Assembly: GCA_963766175.1 (NCBI GenBank) | Contig: CAVXZE010000021.1 | Location: 310,001-374,000, forward strand | Reading direction: 5' to 3' | Length of the DNA stretch: 64,000 nucleotides | Source: CAVXZE01 sp963766175 | Lineage (GTDB): Bacteria > Myxococcota_A > UBA9160 > UBA6930 | Shown: positions 23,214-33,200 of the stretch, in pieces | Layout: the number at the start of each line of letters is the position of its first letter | Position numbering within the stretch: position 1 is the first letter of the stretch | Translations under genes and position numbers: made by a program | The notes under the pieces: model-generated | Databases searched by the model: none | Told to the model about the DNA's origin: nothing | What the model saw: the letters and a program-made list of their open reading frames with translations, nothing else

Positions 23214-24389
23214 ATGCGCGAAGCAGTCATCGTCGAGGCGCTCCGAACCCCCATCGCGCGCGGCAAGCCCATCAAGGGCGAGCTCAGCGCCTTCCATCCC
23301 ACCCACCTCCTGGCGAAGGCGATGGATGGCGTGATCGAGAAGGCCGGCATCGATCCCACCCTGGTGGAGCAGGCATTCGGAGGCTGCGTCACCCAGGCGG
23401 GGGAGCAGGCGGGCAACGTGACACGCAACGCCTGGCTGAGCCGCGGCAAGGGCTATGGAACCGGAGGGACCAGCATCGACACCCAGTGCGGATCGGGCCA
23501 GCAGGCCAATCACCTGGTGTCGGCCCTGATCAAGGCGGGCAGCATCGACGTCGGCATCGCCAGCGGCGTCGAGGTGATGAGCCACGTCGGCCTGGGCGCC
23601 AACGTGATCAACGGCCCGGGCTTCTTCACGCCCGCCGACTGGCCCTGGGACTCCACTCCGGATCAATTCACCTCGGCCGAGCGCATCGCCAGGAACCGCG
23701 GCATCACTCGCGAGGAGGTGGATAAGCTCGCGCTGCGTTCCCAGGAGAACGCCATACGCGCGCGCGACGAGGGTCGCTTCAAGCGGGAGATCCTCCCCAT
23801 CGATGCGCCGGTCCTCGGCGAAGACGGCCAGCCCACGGGTGAGACCCGTCTGGTAGAGACGGACCAGGGCATTCGCTCGAGCAACCTCGAGGGCCTCGCC
23901 AAGCTCAAGCCCGTGATGGAAGGCGGCATCCACACCGCGGGGAACTCGTCGCAGATCTCCGACGGTGCGGCCGCCGTGCTGTGGATGAGCGCGGAGAAGG
24001 CAAAGGAGCTCGGCCTCCGTCCGCGAGCGCGGATTGTCCAGGACGTGGTGGTGGGGACCGACCCCTACTACCTGCTCGACGGCCCCATCGACGCCACCAA
24101 CGAGATGATGCGCAAGACGGGCATGAAGCTTGCTGACATCGACCTCTACGAGGTGAACGAGGCCTTTGCAGCCGTGGTGCTCTCGTGGCTGAAGGTCTTC
24201 GAGCCCGATATCGACAAGCTCAACGTAAATGGCGGCGCCATCGCCCTGGGACACCCGGTGGGGGCCACCGGATCGCGCCTGATCATCACCGCCCTCCACG
24301 AGCTGGAGCGGCGAGACTTGAGCACCGCCTTCATCAGTATGTGCTGTGGCGCGTCCGTCGGCACCGGCACCATCATCGAGCGGCTCTAG
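23214..24389 (+). CDS. FadA5-like steroid acetyl-CoA acyltransferase (thiolase)
   Basis: 391 residues, the same length as mycobacterial FadA5, with CGGAGGAA before ATG 23214. The nucleophile is Cys92 in DTQCGSGQQANH; the acid/base pair lies in NGGAIALGHPVGATGSRL and the C-terminal MCCGASVGTG. SSQISDGAAAVLWM and CGSGQQANH are the signatures that set FadA5 apart from general thiolases. FadA5 removes acetyl-CoA from the C5 steroid side chain (3,22-dioxochol-4-en-24-oyl-CoA), just before the igr-operon steps, and fadA5 lies beside igr in Mycobacterium. The order here extends that synteny. A generic acetoacetyl-CoA thiolase is the alternative. Confidence 0.85.
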   Translation: MREAVIVEALRTPIARGKPIKGELSAFHPTHLLAKAMDGVIEKAGIDPTLVEQAFGGCVTQAGEQAGNVTRNAWLSRGKGYGTGGTSIDTQCGSGQQANHLVSALIKAGSIDVGIASGVEVMSHVGLGANVINGPGFFTPADWPWDSTPDQFTSAERIARNRGITREEVDKLALRSQENAIRARDEGRFKREILPIDAPVLGEDGQPTGETRLVETDQGIRSSNLEGLAKLKPVMEGGIHTAGNSSQISDGAAAVLWMSAEKAKELGLRPRARIVQDVVVGTDPYYLLDGPIDATNEMMRKTGMKLADIDLYEVNEAFAAVVLSWLKVFEPDIDKLNVNGGAIALGHPVGATGSRLIITALHELERRDLSTAFISMCCGASVGTGTIIERL

Positions 24390-24417
24390 CGAGAGCTTCA
24401 AAGGGAAGGAGAAAGAG

Positions 24418-25329
24418 ATGCTGGACGGAAAAGTCGCCATCGTGACGGGAGCGGCACGCGGCCTCGGAAAGGTGGAGGCACTGGAGCTGGCGCGCCTCGG
24501 CGCACGGGTCGTCGTGAACGACCTCGGCACGAGCGGGGACGGCTCGGGGAGAGACGAGGAGCCCGCCCGGGCCGTGGTGGAGGAGATCAAGAGCATGGGC
24601 GGTGAGGCGGTGCCCCACTTCGGCGACGTGGCCGTGTGGGACGACGCCCAGTCGCTGATCCAGACCGCGATCGACGGCTTTGGCGACCTCCACATCCTGC
24701 TCAACAACGCCGGCTTCTGCCGCGACAAGATGATCTTCAACATGACCGAAGAGGAGTGGGACACGGTGATCCGTGTTCACATGAAGGGCCACTTCAGCAC
24801 CACGCGCTTCGCCGCTGCCTACTGGCGCAATCAGAGCAAGGCTGCGGGTGGGCCCATCTATGGTCGCCTGATCAGCACCGCCTCGGAGGCGTTCATCTTC
24901 GGCTCGGTGGGACAGCCCAACTACGCGGCGGCCAAGGCCGGCATCGTGGCGATGACGATGTCGGCGGCCCAGGCGCTGATCCGCTACGGCGTCACCGCCA
25001 ACGTGATCATGCCGCGGGCGCGCACCCGGATGAACGACTCGGGCATGCTGGCGGAGATGTTCGCCAAGCCCGCCGAGGGCTTCGACACCTTCGCGCCGGA
25101 GAACGTCTCGCCGCTGGTGGGCTACCTGGCCTCGCCCATGGCCGAGCGGATCTCCGGGCAGGTGTTCGTGATCTGGGGCAAGCACGTGACCGTGGTCGGA
25201 CGCCCCAGCACCGATACCCGCTTCGAGAGCCAGGAGATCTGGAGCGTCGAGAACCTGCACCAGCAGCTCGGCCCCCACTTCGAGAAGCTCGAACCGGTCA
25301 CCGACGGCTTCATCGTTCCCCCGGCGTAG
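24418..25329 (+). CDS. 17beta-HSD type 4-like SDR (3-hydroxyacyl-CoA dehydrogenase)
   Basis: 303 residues from ATG 24418 (AAGGAG 11 bases upstream). A classical SDR with NAD-binding TGAARGLGK, NNAG, catalytic Ser in ISTASEA and YxxxK in NYAAAK. The long GARVVVNDLGTSGDGSG insertion after beta2 is characteristic of the HSD17B4/Fox2 dehydrogenase branch. In Mycobacterium the related Hsd4A/Rv3502c oxidises the beta-hydroxyl of the side-chain hydroxyacyl-CoA. It ends the seven-gene operon, so one operon encodes dehydrogenation, hydration, oxidation, thiolysis and retro-aldol steps. A hairpin (25341-25360) follows. General beta-oxidation of branched acyl-CoA is the alternative. Confidence 0.85.
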   Translation: MLDGKVAIVTGAARGLGKVEALELARLGARVVVNDLGTSGDGSGRDEEPARAVVEEIKSMGGEAVPHFGDVAVWDDAQSLIQTAIDGFGDLHILLNNAGFCRDKMIFNMTEEEWDTVIRVHMKGHFSTTRFAAAYWRNQSKAAGGPIYGRLISTASEAFIFGSVGQPNYAAAKAGIVAMTMSAAQALIRYGVTANVIMPRARTRMNDSGMLAEMFAKPAEGFDTFAPENVSPLVGYLASPMAERISGQVFVIWGKHVTVVGRPSTDTRFESQEIWSVENLHQQLGPHFEKLEPVTDGFIVPPA

Positions 25330-25337
25330 CCGGGCGA

Positions 25338-25363
25338 CCCGGGACGTTGTTGAATGTTCCCCG
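25338..25363. terminator. REP-like GGGACGTT hairpin between convergent genes
   Basis: GGGACGTT (25341-25348), loop GTTG and AATGTTCC (25353-25360) form a stem with two G-U wobbles on the plus-strand RNA. It lies in the 34-bp gap between the convergent SDR and DUF1329 genes. The same core recurs, better preserved, at 41208-41235 and 50435-50463. There is no U-tract, so intrinsic termination is uncertain. Confidence 0.5.
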
Positions 25364-26686
25364 CTAGCGACCCTTGGTGAGGCGGCCGATGCTGATGTAG
25401 CGCCGGACCCATCCCGTGCTCTTCAGGGGGGTTCCGTGGTTATCCCAGGTCTCGATCCGGTTTCCGGTGCCGGTCTGGACGTTGACGATCATGTCGCTGA
25501 CGACCCGCATGTCCTTGGGCTCCGGGACGCCTTCCCAGCCCGGATAGTAGTCCGGATCGTCCTCGCTCCAGCGGTGGTTGTGCCAGATGATCTTCCAGAG
25601 CTCCTTCTTCCGATCGTAGGCGAACGAGTAGAGCGGGGTCATCGTCTCCTTGTCGATGTAGATGTCCTTGTAGTCATAGGGGTGATCCACGTTCCGCGGC
25701 TTGAAGCGGATCTTCACCGCCTTGCGCATCTCCCAGTTGTCGTCCGCATAGGAGAGACCGTAGGGGCCGAAGTTGTGGCCCTTGGTGTAGGGGTAGGCTT
25801 TCACCCTCGAGTTCATCGGCGCGATGAGGTCCATCTCGCCGAGGCACTCCCACTCGTACTGAGGAGGAATTCCGGAGAAGCTGCGCAGATCGTCGAAGGT
25901 GAAATCGGTGCCCGACACGGCGTCGGTTCGCTGAGCCGAGGAGATCCGCCGCACGCGGCGCAGGGTGGGAACGTATACCCAGGTGTCGTCGTTCTTCGTC
26001 TCCGCCAGGGGCTTGTCCGAGACCTTGTAGCGATAGCTCATGATCATGATGCCACGGGCGTCGTGGGGTTGATCGACCTCGAGCCCGCCGGCCCCCTTGC
26101 GCTTCTCGCCCCGGAAGAGATCGCCGTCAGTCGCGTCGAGGATCTCCTTCTCTACCCGGTGGGACAGCGTAACGGCTCTCGAGGTCCCCTCGTAGAAGAG
26201 GGGGAGCTCCTCGCCGCGGTCCCAGTAGGTGTAGAGGTAGCTGGCGCCGGACCCGTCCCCACTCCACTGGTAGTCGAAATTCCAGATGATCTTGGCTCCC
26301 GCCTCGGGGTCGCCCAGGCAGTCGATCTCCTCCATCGGGAAGGGTTGACCGGCCGTGTAGTTCTCCAGGCTGTTCTCCGGGCCGATGCGCGCCTGGCCCT
26401 TGAACCGGGCAGTGGCCGCCTGGTACTCGGGGGGCGGCGAGTAGTCGCGGAAGAACGGACCGACCTCGAGCTTCATCCCCTCGTAGAAGAAGAAATCCCG
26501 ATTCGACCAGAACTCGGGAGGCAGGAAGGGCTTCAGGGACTCGATCTTGTCCACGGTGATGACGTCGCCTTCCTTGAAGGTCGGGGCCCCGGGACCGACG
26601 TCCTCTTGCTGCGCGGTAACCGGGGCCGCCAGCGCCAGCGCCAGCCCGACCACTAGTGAGAAGGACCAGAACGGACGCAGATGCAT
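25364..26686 (-). CDS. DUF1329 outer-membrane lipid-handling protein
   Basis: 440 residues. The ATG at 26686 has GAGGAGATC upstream and begins a signal peptide (about residues 1-25, SLVVGLALALAAPVTA). The mature protein matches the DUF1329 pattern, a LolA/LolB-like half-barrel: DKIESLKPFLPPEFW, GRAYPYTKGHN-like VKAYPYTKGHN, repeated aromatic beta strands and late DYYPGW/GTGNRIETW segments. DUF1329 genes typically sit beside DUF1302 genes and often MMPL-type pumps in bacteria growing on steroids and hydrocarbons; the function is unproven but transport of hydrophobic compounds across the outer membrane is usual speculation. Here it follows three DUF1302 copies on the same strand and is convergent with the igr-like operon. 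Confidence 0.85.
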   Translation of the reverse strand: MHLRPFWSFSLVVGLALALAAPVTAQQEDVGPGAPTFKEGDVITVDKIESLKPFLPPEFWSNRDFFFYEGMKLEVGPFFRDYSPPPEYQAATARFKGQARIGPENSLENYTAGQPFPMEEIDCLGDPEAGAKIIWNFDYQWSGDGSGASYLYTYWDRGEELPLFYEGTSRAVTLSHRVEKEILDATDGDLFRGEKRKGAGGLEVDQPHDARGIMIMSYRYKVSDKPLAETKNDDTWVYVPTLRRVRRISSAQRTDAVSGTDFTFDDLRSFSGIPPQYEWECLGEMDLIAPMNSRVKAYPYTKGHNFGPYGLSYADDNWEMRKAVKIRFKPRNVDHPYDYKDIYIDKETMTPLYSFAYDRKKELWKIIWHNHRWSEDDPDYYPGWEGVPEPKDMRVVSDMIVNVQTGTGNRIETWDNHGTPLKSTGWVRRYISIGRLTKGR

Positions 26687-26802
26687 ACGATCTCCTCTTC
26701 TTGCCACCGCCATGGCTCGCCAGGGGCGCCTGGTTTCAGCTACCACGATACGCTACCGCCCGGAGATCCGGAGCACCCTCCCCCGATCCAGCGGCGCACA
26801 CT

Positions 26803-26831
26803 CTCTAGACTACCGTCGGCAGGATTGTCAA
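26803..26831 (-). promoter_or_regulatory. Possible promoter of the DUF1329 gene (consensus TTGACA)
   Basis: On the minus strand an exact TTGACA -35 (26826-26831) is followed 16-18 bp on by TCTAGA/CTAGAG/TAGAGA, none a good -10. AAGAATTCTT at 26830-26839 overlaps the -35 and is a 10-bp palindrome. It lies about 115 bp upstream of the start codon in the 202-bp gap to the DUF1302 gene. Confidence 0.35.
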
Positions 26832-26888
26832 GAATTCTTCCCCCGTGGGTCTTCTGCACTCTGTCGGCCGTCTATTCAGCAGCAGCGC

Positions 26889-29800
26889 TCAGAACGCGTA
26901 GCGGATGCGCAGGTAGAGCTCGTCGCGCTCTCGGATCGGCGCGAGCCCGTTCTCGACGAAGGCCTGGTACGCACCGCGTCCCACCCGGTTTCCGATTCCA
27001 ATGGTAAAGAGCGGGGGCGTCTTGGTCTGGTAGTGCCCGAAGAACCCGGCCATGCCGACGGTCGCCGAGAAGTTCTGCGTGAAGCGGTAGGTCACGCCCG
27101 CCAGCCCGGATCCCGATTGCGAACTGAAGTCGTACACGAAGGTGAAGCTGGGCAGCAGCCGATCCTGGAAGTAGCCGGTGGCGACCGAGAAGGTCGCGAG
27201 CATGTTGAAGGGGCCGTTGCTGGTGAAGCCCCTCTCGTAGCCATTGATCCACTGGAAGAACCACTGGGTGTTGAACAGGAAGGTCCGGTTCGAGTTCAGG
27301 AAGTTCACGAAGGTGGGGCGGTCGATCGAAACGGTCAGGTTGAAGGTGTCCGCCTTTCTGCTGACATCCCACGAGTTGTTGTCCGCGTACGGCAACCCCT
27401 CGAACCAGGTGAATTCGAAGCTCCAGTTCGACTTGCTGAAGTCCTCGGCAAAGTCCATCGAGAGGCCGAGTACGTTGCGCTTCTCGTAGCGAAGCGCCAC
27501 ATCGCCCCCTCCGTGCCAGATGAAGTCCCGGCGCCCGTATTGGCCGTTGCCACCCGCCCGGATCGAGCTCCGCCGAGCTCCGATGATGGCATTGTAGGCG
27601 GCGATGGTGCCGCAGAAGCCCGGCTGCGCGAAGGAGCAGGCATTGGTGCGGAAGGGGTTGTTCGCATCGAACTCGCCTCTCTTCGGGTTGCTCGGGTCAC
27701 CGGGAAGCGAGAGACCCACCAGGGTCGTCTGGAGGTTCCAGGAGAGGATCGCCATCTCGCTCCTCCACTGCTGTCCGGTGAAGGGGTGGACGCGCTGGAA
27801 GACGTTCCCAAGGAGGTCGGCCCCGGAGGTGGAGCCATCGACGTTGATGTCGTAGTGGTTGTCACCCGGCCCACGGCAGCCGGGCAGGATGTAGGTCCTG
27901 CCACCCTCGTAGCGCGTGCAAACCGGTCCGCCCTGGAAGCCCGTCGTGCCGGGCTGGGCACGCCTCGCGTCCCTGGTGTCCCAGGCGCCCGGCCCGAAGG
28001 TCCCGTCGAAGATCGACCAGGACTGCAGCTGCGAGCTGGCCTCGACGTTCATCAGGTCGATCCCGTCGATGTCGCAGTTGGTGCCGTAGAAGGGACCGCA
28101 GCCCACCAGCGCCTCCTGCTCGTCCGTCAGAGCCGACGAGAGCCCGTATGCGGTGAAAAGGTTCTGGATCCCAATCGGGTGATTCGCGGCGGGGCCGTCG
28201 TTGGGATCCACCACGAGCGGAACCAGGGGAGTCCGGGCGCCGGCCGGGAACCCGTTGTTGCCGGCCGTTGCGGCGCGCACCTGGGCCTGAGCGTCCGGAC
28301 CGTAGGCGGCCAGGCCCAAGAAGATCTGGCCGCCGGTGACGGGGAGCGGGAAAGCTGCGTCGGGATCCTGACCCGAGGCGAGTACGCCGAAGGCCACGGC
28401 CCCCGTCGGCGAGAGGGGGTCGTCGACCGCCGGGTCCTGGCTGTTGAAGATGGTCTGGCCGCAGGCGGCAGGATCGAGATCCGAGAAGCCGATGGTGGTG
28501 GCGCAGATGAAGTGGAAACTCTGCTGGTTCACACTGTGGTGGGTCAGCGCGTTCTTCTCGGTCAGACAGCTCGCCTCCTTGCCGGTCCGGCAGGGACCCG
28601 TGGACATTCCATTGCGAGGCCGGCCCGACATCGGATCCACGTTGCGGGTGTAGGAGAAGATCGGGTCCAGGTAGCCCCCGTCGTTGTAGCCGTAGAAGTC
28701 GGTGACGGCGAAGCTGAAACGGTCGTAGCGCCACTCCAGACGGCCGCCCACCTCGATCCCCTTCCAGCTGTCCCAGGGATTTGGAGGCCTGACCTCGCCC
28801 GCGAGTGCGGCAGCCCCGAACCCGTGGCCGATCAGACCCGTGGTCTTGTCGCAGACCGGAAGTGGCGCATAGGGCTCGCCGCAGCGGCCGACGTCAGTCG
28901 GCTCGAACTCGTCGTAGTTCACCGCCACCTCGAGGCGGAGGTCCTCGAAGGGCCCGACGTCGTAGAAGGACCAGACCGCCCGCAGCGCCCACAGCGCGAT
29001 CCGGGACTCCTCCAGGCTCGGCAGCGAGGAGAGAGCGAGATCCTGGGGGTTGAACTGGTCGGTGGTCCGGAACAGCTCCGTCTTGCCCCAGACGATGTTC
29101 TGCTTGCCGAGCCGCAGCCAGAGGTGGGCGTCGAAGAGCTCCATGTCTACGTAGAGCTCTTTCAGCTCCTTCTCGTCCTGCTGGCTCGCGCCGTGGTTCC
29201 ACGACAGCTCGTCCTGGCTGAAGTTCTGGTCGAAGCTTCCGAACTTGTCCCTCCGGAGCATCTCGGCGACCTCGTGGTTGGGCAGCCACACGCCCTGGGC
29301 CACTTCCCCGCGGCCCTTGCGAGGTCCGAAAGGCACCTGCGGCGCGGGGCGGAGCGGCAGCGCGCCGCCTCCCCCTGTACCGGTGATCGGGTTGATGTCG
29401 CCCGCGCGTAGGGGGTTCGCCCTGTCGGCCATGGAAGCGTTCGGGATGATCTCGCAAGCGGGTGTATGGGGGAGGAGACGGTTGTCGTTCAGATCTTGGG
29501 ATCCCCACATCTTCTGGACACCGAACAGGCACTTCTTCGGGTCCATGAAGCCGCCAGTGTAGTAGGGGAAGGGGTCGTCCTCGGTCCCGAGCTCGCCGTC
29601 CAGGCCCGCGCTGGCGGAGAGTCCGTCGAGGCCGGGGATGTAGGCGAACGTGAGCGGCTCGCGAGAGGGAGTGGGCATGCTGCTGATCAGGTTCTGCGCG
29701 GGGGACGTGTACTGTCGGTAACGTCTCTGGTCGCCGTTGAACTCCGAGAGTGTGTAGCCGGAGCGGCGGCCTCGCAGCATTCGCTCTGGGAGCCTTCTGG

Positions 29801-30146
29801 CGCGGTCGCCGTAGGTATCCGCCGAGGAGAAGATGCCGCAGCCGCGGGTCCACACGCAGTCGTAGCGGACCTCGACGCGGCCAAAGGCGGAGATCAGGTC
29901 GAAGGGACCGAAGCCATCGGGGGCGAGGTCCGCCTCGATCTCCACGTTCAGCACGTGGTACCACTGGGTGAGGTCCCAGGAGTTGTTCTGCCACTGGAAG
30001 CTTTCCACGATGGACCGGACCTGCTGCTCGTAATAGCCGTGAATCTCGAGCCGTCCGTCCCAGAACTCGATCGCCGCGGCCGGCGACGCGAGAACAGCCA
30101 GCGCGGCAATCGAACAGATGGCGCTGAAGCACCGAGCTCTTCTCAT
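26889..30146 (-). CDS. Giant DUF1302-type outer-membrane protein, copy 1
   Basis: 1085 residues with AGGAGG before ATG 30146 and a signal peptide (about 1-25, ending AAA). The family is recognised by LRLGKQNIVWGKTELFRTTDQFNPQDLA (about residues 345-370), the first barrel strands after the signal (IEFWDGRLEIHGYYEQQVRS) and the final strand ERDELYLRIRYAF ending in Phe. Ordinary DUF1302 proteins are about 500-700 residues; the extra 400-500 lie in long loops holding paired Cys (GRCGEPYAPLPVC, CGPFYGTNC, CTRYEGG...GC). 16 Cys occur in the mature chain, an even number suited to disulfides. Most likely a large beta-barrel that binds or admits a hydrophobic substrate. It is the most divergent of the three. 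Confidence 0.85.
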   Translation of the reverse strand: MRRARCFSAICSIAALAVLASPAAAIEFWDGRLEIHGYYEQQVRSIVESFQWQNNSWDLTQWYHVLNVEIEADLAPDGFGPFDLISAFGRVEVRYDCVWTRGCGIFSSADTYGDRARRLPERMLRGRRSGYTLSEFNGDQRRYRQYTSPAQNLISSMPTPSREPLTFAYIPGLDGLSASAGLDGELGTEDDPFPYYTGGFMDPKKCLFGVQKMWGSQDLNDNRLLPHTPACEIIPNASMADRANPLRAGDINPITGTGGGGALPLRPAPQVPFGPRKGRGEVAQGVWLPNHEVAEMLRRDKFGSFDQNFSQDELSWNHGASQQDEKELKELYVDMELFDAHLWLRLGKQNIVWGKTELFRTTDQFNPQDLALSSLPSLEESRIALWALRAVWSFYDVGPFEDLRLEVAVNYDEFEPTDVGRCGEPYAPLPVCDKTTGLIGHGFGAAALAGEVRPPNPWDSWKGIEVGGRLEWRYDRFSFAVTDFYGYNDGGYLDPIFSYTRNVDPMSGRPRNGMSTGPCRTGKEASCLTEKNALTHHSVNQQSFHFICATTIGFSDLDPAACGQTIFNSQDPAVDDPLSPTGAVAFGVLASGQDPDAAFPLPVTGGQIFLGLAAYGPDAQAQVRAATAGNNGFPAGARTPLVPLVVDPNDGPAANHPIGIQNLFTAYGLSSALTDEQEALVGCGPFYGTNCDIDGIDLMNVEASSQLQSWSIFDGTFGPGAWDTRDARRAQPGTTGFQGGPVCTRYEGGRTYILPGCRGPGDNHYDINVDGSTSGADLLGNVFQRVHPFTGQQWRSEMAILSWNLQTTLVGLSLPGDPSNPKRGEFDANNPFRTNACSFAQPGFCGTIAAYNAIIGARRSSIRAGGNGQYGRRDFIWHGGGDVALRYEKRNVLGLSMDFAEDFSKSNWSFEFTWFEGLPYADNNSWDVSRKADTFNLTVSIDRPTFVNFLNSNRTFLFNTQWFFQWINGYERGFTSNGPFNMLATFSVATGYFQDRLLPSFTFVYDFSSQSGSGLAGVTYRFTQNFSATVGMAGFFGHYQTKTPPLFTIGIGNRVGRGAYQAFVENGLAPIRERDELYLRIRYAF

Positions 30147-30218
30147 GCCCCCTCCTATCTTTTCACCGCATCCCTCGGCCCCGGGCGGGAGCGGCTACGC
30201 AGGTCCCTCAAACCCGCA

Positions 30219-30247
30219 CTTATACGGGGAACCAGCCGGAAGAACAA
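30219..30247 (-). promoter_or_regulatory. Promoter of DUF1302 copy 1 (TTGTTC-17-TATAAG)
   Basis: On the minus strand TTGTTC (30242-30247) and TATAAG (30219-30224) are spaced 17 bp, ideal for sigma70. The flanking block AATTTGGTTGTTCTTCC and TGCGGGTT is shared with the other two copies, giving independent support. The start codon lies 73 bp downstream. Confidence 0.65.
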
Positions 30248-30285
30248 CCAAATTCGAGAGCCCTGCCAGACCGAGACACCCCCGC

Positions 30286-33200
30286 TCAGAACGTGTAGCG
30301 AAGGGTCAGGTAGAGCTCGTCGCGCTCTCGGATCGCCGAGAGTCCGTTCTCCACGAAGGTCTGGTAGGCGCCGCGACCCACCCGGTTCGGTCCGACTGCG
30401 GCGCCCCAGAGTCCGGGCGTCTTGGTCTGGTAGTGCCCGAAGAATCCGGCCATGCCGACCGTCGCCGAGAAGTTCTCCGTGAAGCGGTAGGTCACGTTCG
30501 CCATCCCGGCCCCCGAATTGGAGTGGAAGTCGTACACGAGGGTGAAGCCGGGGAGCAGCCGATCCTGGAAGTAGCCGGTGGCGACCGTGAAGGTCGTGAG
30601 CATGTTGAAGGGGCCGTTGGCGTAGAAGCCCCTCTCGTAGCCGTTGATCCACTGGAAGAACCACTGGGTGTTGAAGAAGATGGTCCGGTTCTGGTTCAGG
30701 AAGTTGATGAAGGTGGGGCGGTCGACCGACACGGTCAGGTTGTAGCTGTCCGCCTTGTTGGTGGCGGTCAACGAGTTGGCGTCCGAGTACGGCATCCCCT
30801 CGATCCAGGTGAACTCGAAGCTCCAGTTCGACTTGCTGAAATCCTCGGCGAAGTCCAGCGAGGCGCCGAGCACGTTGCGCTTCTCGTAGCGAAGCGCCAG
30901 ATCGCCCCCGCCGTGCCAGATGAAGTCCCGGCGCCCGAACTCACCGTTGCCGCCCGCCCGGATCGAGCTCCGCCCGGCCCCGATGATGGAGTTGTAGGCG
31001 GAGATGTTGCCGCAGAAGTGCGGCGCGGCGAGGGAGCAGGCGTTGGTGCGGAAGACATCGTTTGGATCGAACTCGGACTCCTTCGGGTTGTCGGGGTCCG
31101 CGGGAATCGAGAGCGCCGCGAGGACCATCAGCACGTTCCAGGAGACGATCGCCATCTCGCTCTTCCACGGCTGACCGGTAAAGGGGTGGACCCGCTGGTA
31201 GGCCCCGGCAGGGCCGCTCAGATTCACACCGGAGGTGGAGCCATCGACGTTGATGTCGTAGCCGACGTCTCCAGGTCCACGGCATCCGGGCAGGATGTAG
31301 GTTTTGCCACCCTCGTAGCGCGTGCAGACCGGGCCGCCGTTGAAGCCCGTGGTGCCGGGCTGGGCAAGGTCCTGTCTCGTGGTCAGGTAGGTGAACCTTG
31401 CGTCGGTGAAGGTTCCATCGAAGATCGGCCAGGACTGGAGCTGCGAGCTGGCCTCGACGTTCATCAGGTCGATCCCCTCGATGTCGCAGTTGGTGCCGTA
31501 GAAGGGACCGCAGCCCAGCAGCGCCTCCTGCTCGTCGGTCAGAACCGGCGAGAGCCCCCATTGGGTGAAGAGGTTCTGGATCCCGATCGGGTGATTCGCG
31601 GCGGGGCCGTCGTTGGGATCCACCACGAGCGGTACCAGGGGAGTCCGGGCGCCGGCCGGGAGCCCGTTGTACCCGGCCGTCGCGGCGCGCACCCTGGCCT
31701 GCTGGTCCGGACCGTAGGCGGCCAGGGCGAGAACGAGCTGCCCGCCGGTGGTCGGGAGCGGGAACGCCGCGTCGGGATCCTGACCCGAAACACCGGCGCT
31801 GAGTGCCACGCCGATGGTGGGCGAGAGGGGGTTGCTCGGGATCGCCAGCTTCTGGCTGTTGAAGATGCTCTGGCCGCAGGCGGTCGGATCGAGGTTGCTG
31901 AAGCCGATGCTGGTGGCGCAGATGAAGTGGAACTGCTGCTGGTTGACACTGTGTTGGGTCAGCGCATTGCCCGGCTTGAGACAGCTCGCCTCGCTGCCGT
32001 TCCGGCAGGGACCCGTGGACATTCTATTGCGAGGCCGGCCCGACATCACATCCACGTTGCGGCGGTAGTTGAAGATCGGGTCCGTGTAGGCGCCATCGTT
32101 GTAGCCGTAGAAGTCGGTGACGGCGAAGCTGAAGCGGTCGTAACGCCACTCCAGACGGCCGCCCACCTCGATCCCCGACCAGCTGTCCCAGGGATTCGGA
32201 GGCCGGACCTCCCCCGCGATCGCGCTTCCCACGAACCCGTGGGCCATCAGACCGTAGGTCTTGTCACAGACCGGAAGCGGCGCGTAGGGCTCGCCGCAGC
32301 GGCCGACGTCGGTCGGCTCGAACTCGTCGTAGTTCATCGCCACCTCGAAGCGAACGTCCTCGAGGGGACCGACGTTGTAGAAGGACCAGACCGCCCGCAG
32401 CGCCCAGAGGCCGATCCGAGACTCCTCCAGGCTCGGCAGCGAGGCGATGGCGAGATCCTGGGGGTTGAACTGGTCGGTGGTGCGGAACAGCTCCGTCTTT
32501 CCCCAGACGATGTTCTGCTTGCCGAGCCGCAGCCAGAGCCGGCTGTCGAAGAGCTCGATGTCGGCGTAGAGCTCCTTCAGCTCCTTCTCGTCCTGCTGGC
32601 TCGCGCCGTGGTTCCAGGCCAGGTCGTCCTGACTGAAGTTCTGGTCGAAGCTCCCGAACTTGTCCCGCCGGAGCATCTCGGCGGTCTCGTGGTTGGGGAA
32701 CCAGACGCCCTGGGGCAGCTCCCCGCGGCCCTTCTTGGGTCCGAAAGGCACCTTCGGCACCGGTCGGAGCGGCAGGTTGCCGGACCCTTTGACACCGGTG
32801 ATCGGGTTAAAGTCGAGGGGGCTCAGGGGGCTCGCCTTGTCGGCCATGGGACCGTTCGGGATGACTTCGCAACCGGGTGTGTGGGGGAGAACGCGCTGTG
32901 TGTTCAGGTCGGAGGACCCCCAAAGCTTCTGGACGCCGAACAGGCACTTCTTCGGGTTCATGAAGCCGTAGGTGTAGTAGGGGAAGGGGTCGTCTTCGGT
33001 CCCGAGCTCGCCGTCGATTCCCTTGCTGGCGGAGAGTCCCGCAACGCCGGGGATGCTGCCAAACTCGAGCGGCTTGCGATCGGGGGTGGGAATGTCCCTC
33101 AAGTTGTAGCTCAGCTGACTGAAATCGGTGTATTGCCGGAAACGCCGCTGGTCGCCGTTGAAGTGCGCGAGTGTGTAGCCGGAGCTGCGCCCTCGCAGCA

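Noticed and set aside
26547..29411. 954-codon plus-strand open frame opposite DUF1302 copy 1
   Set aside because: Mirror of the coding strand in high-GC DNA. It has no ribosome site or domain and is dominated by Val, Glu, Gly and Arg; the same occurs opposite copies 2 and 3.
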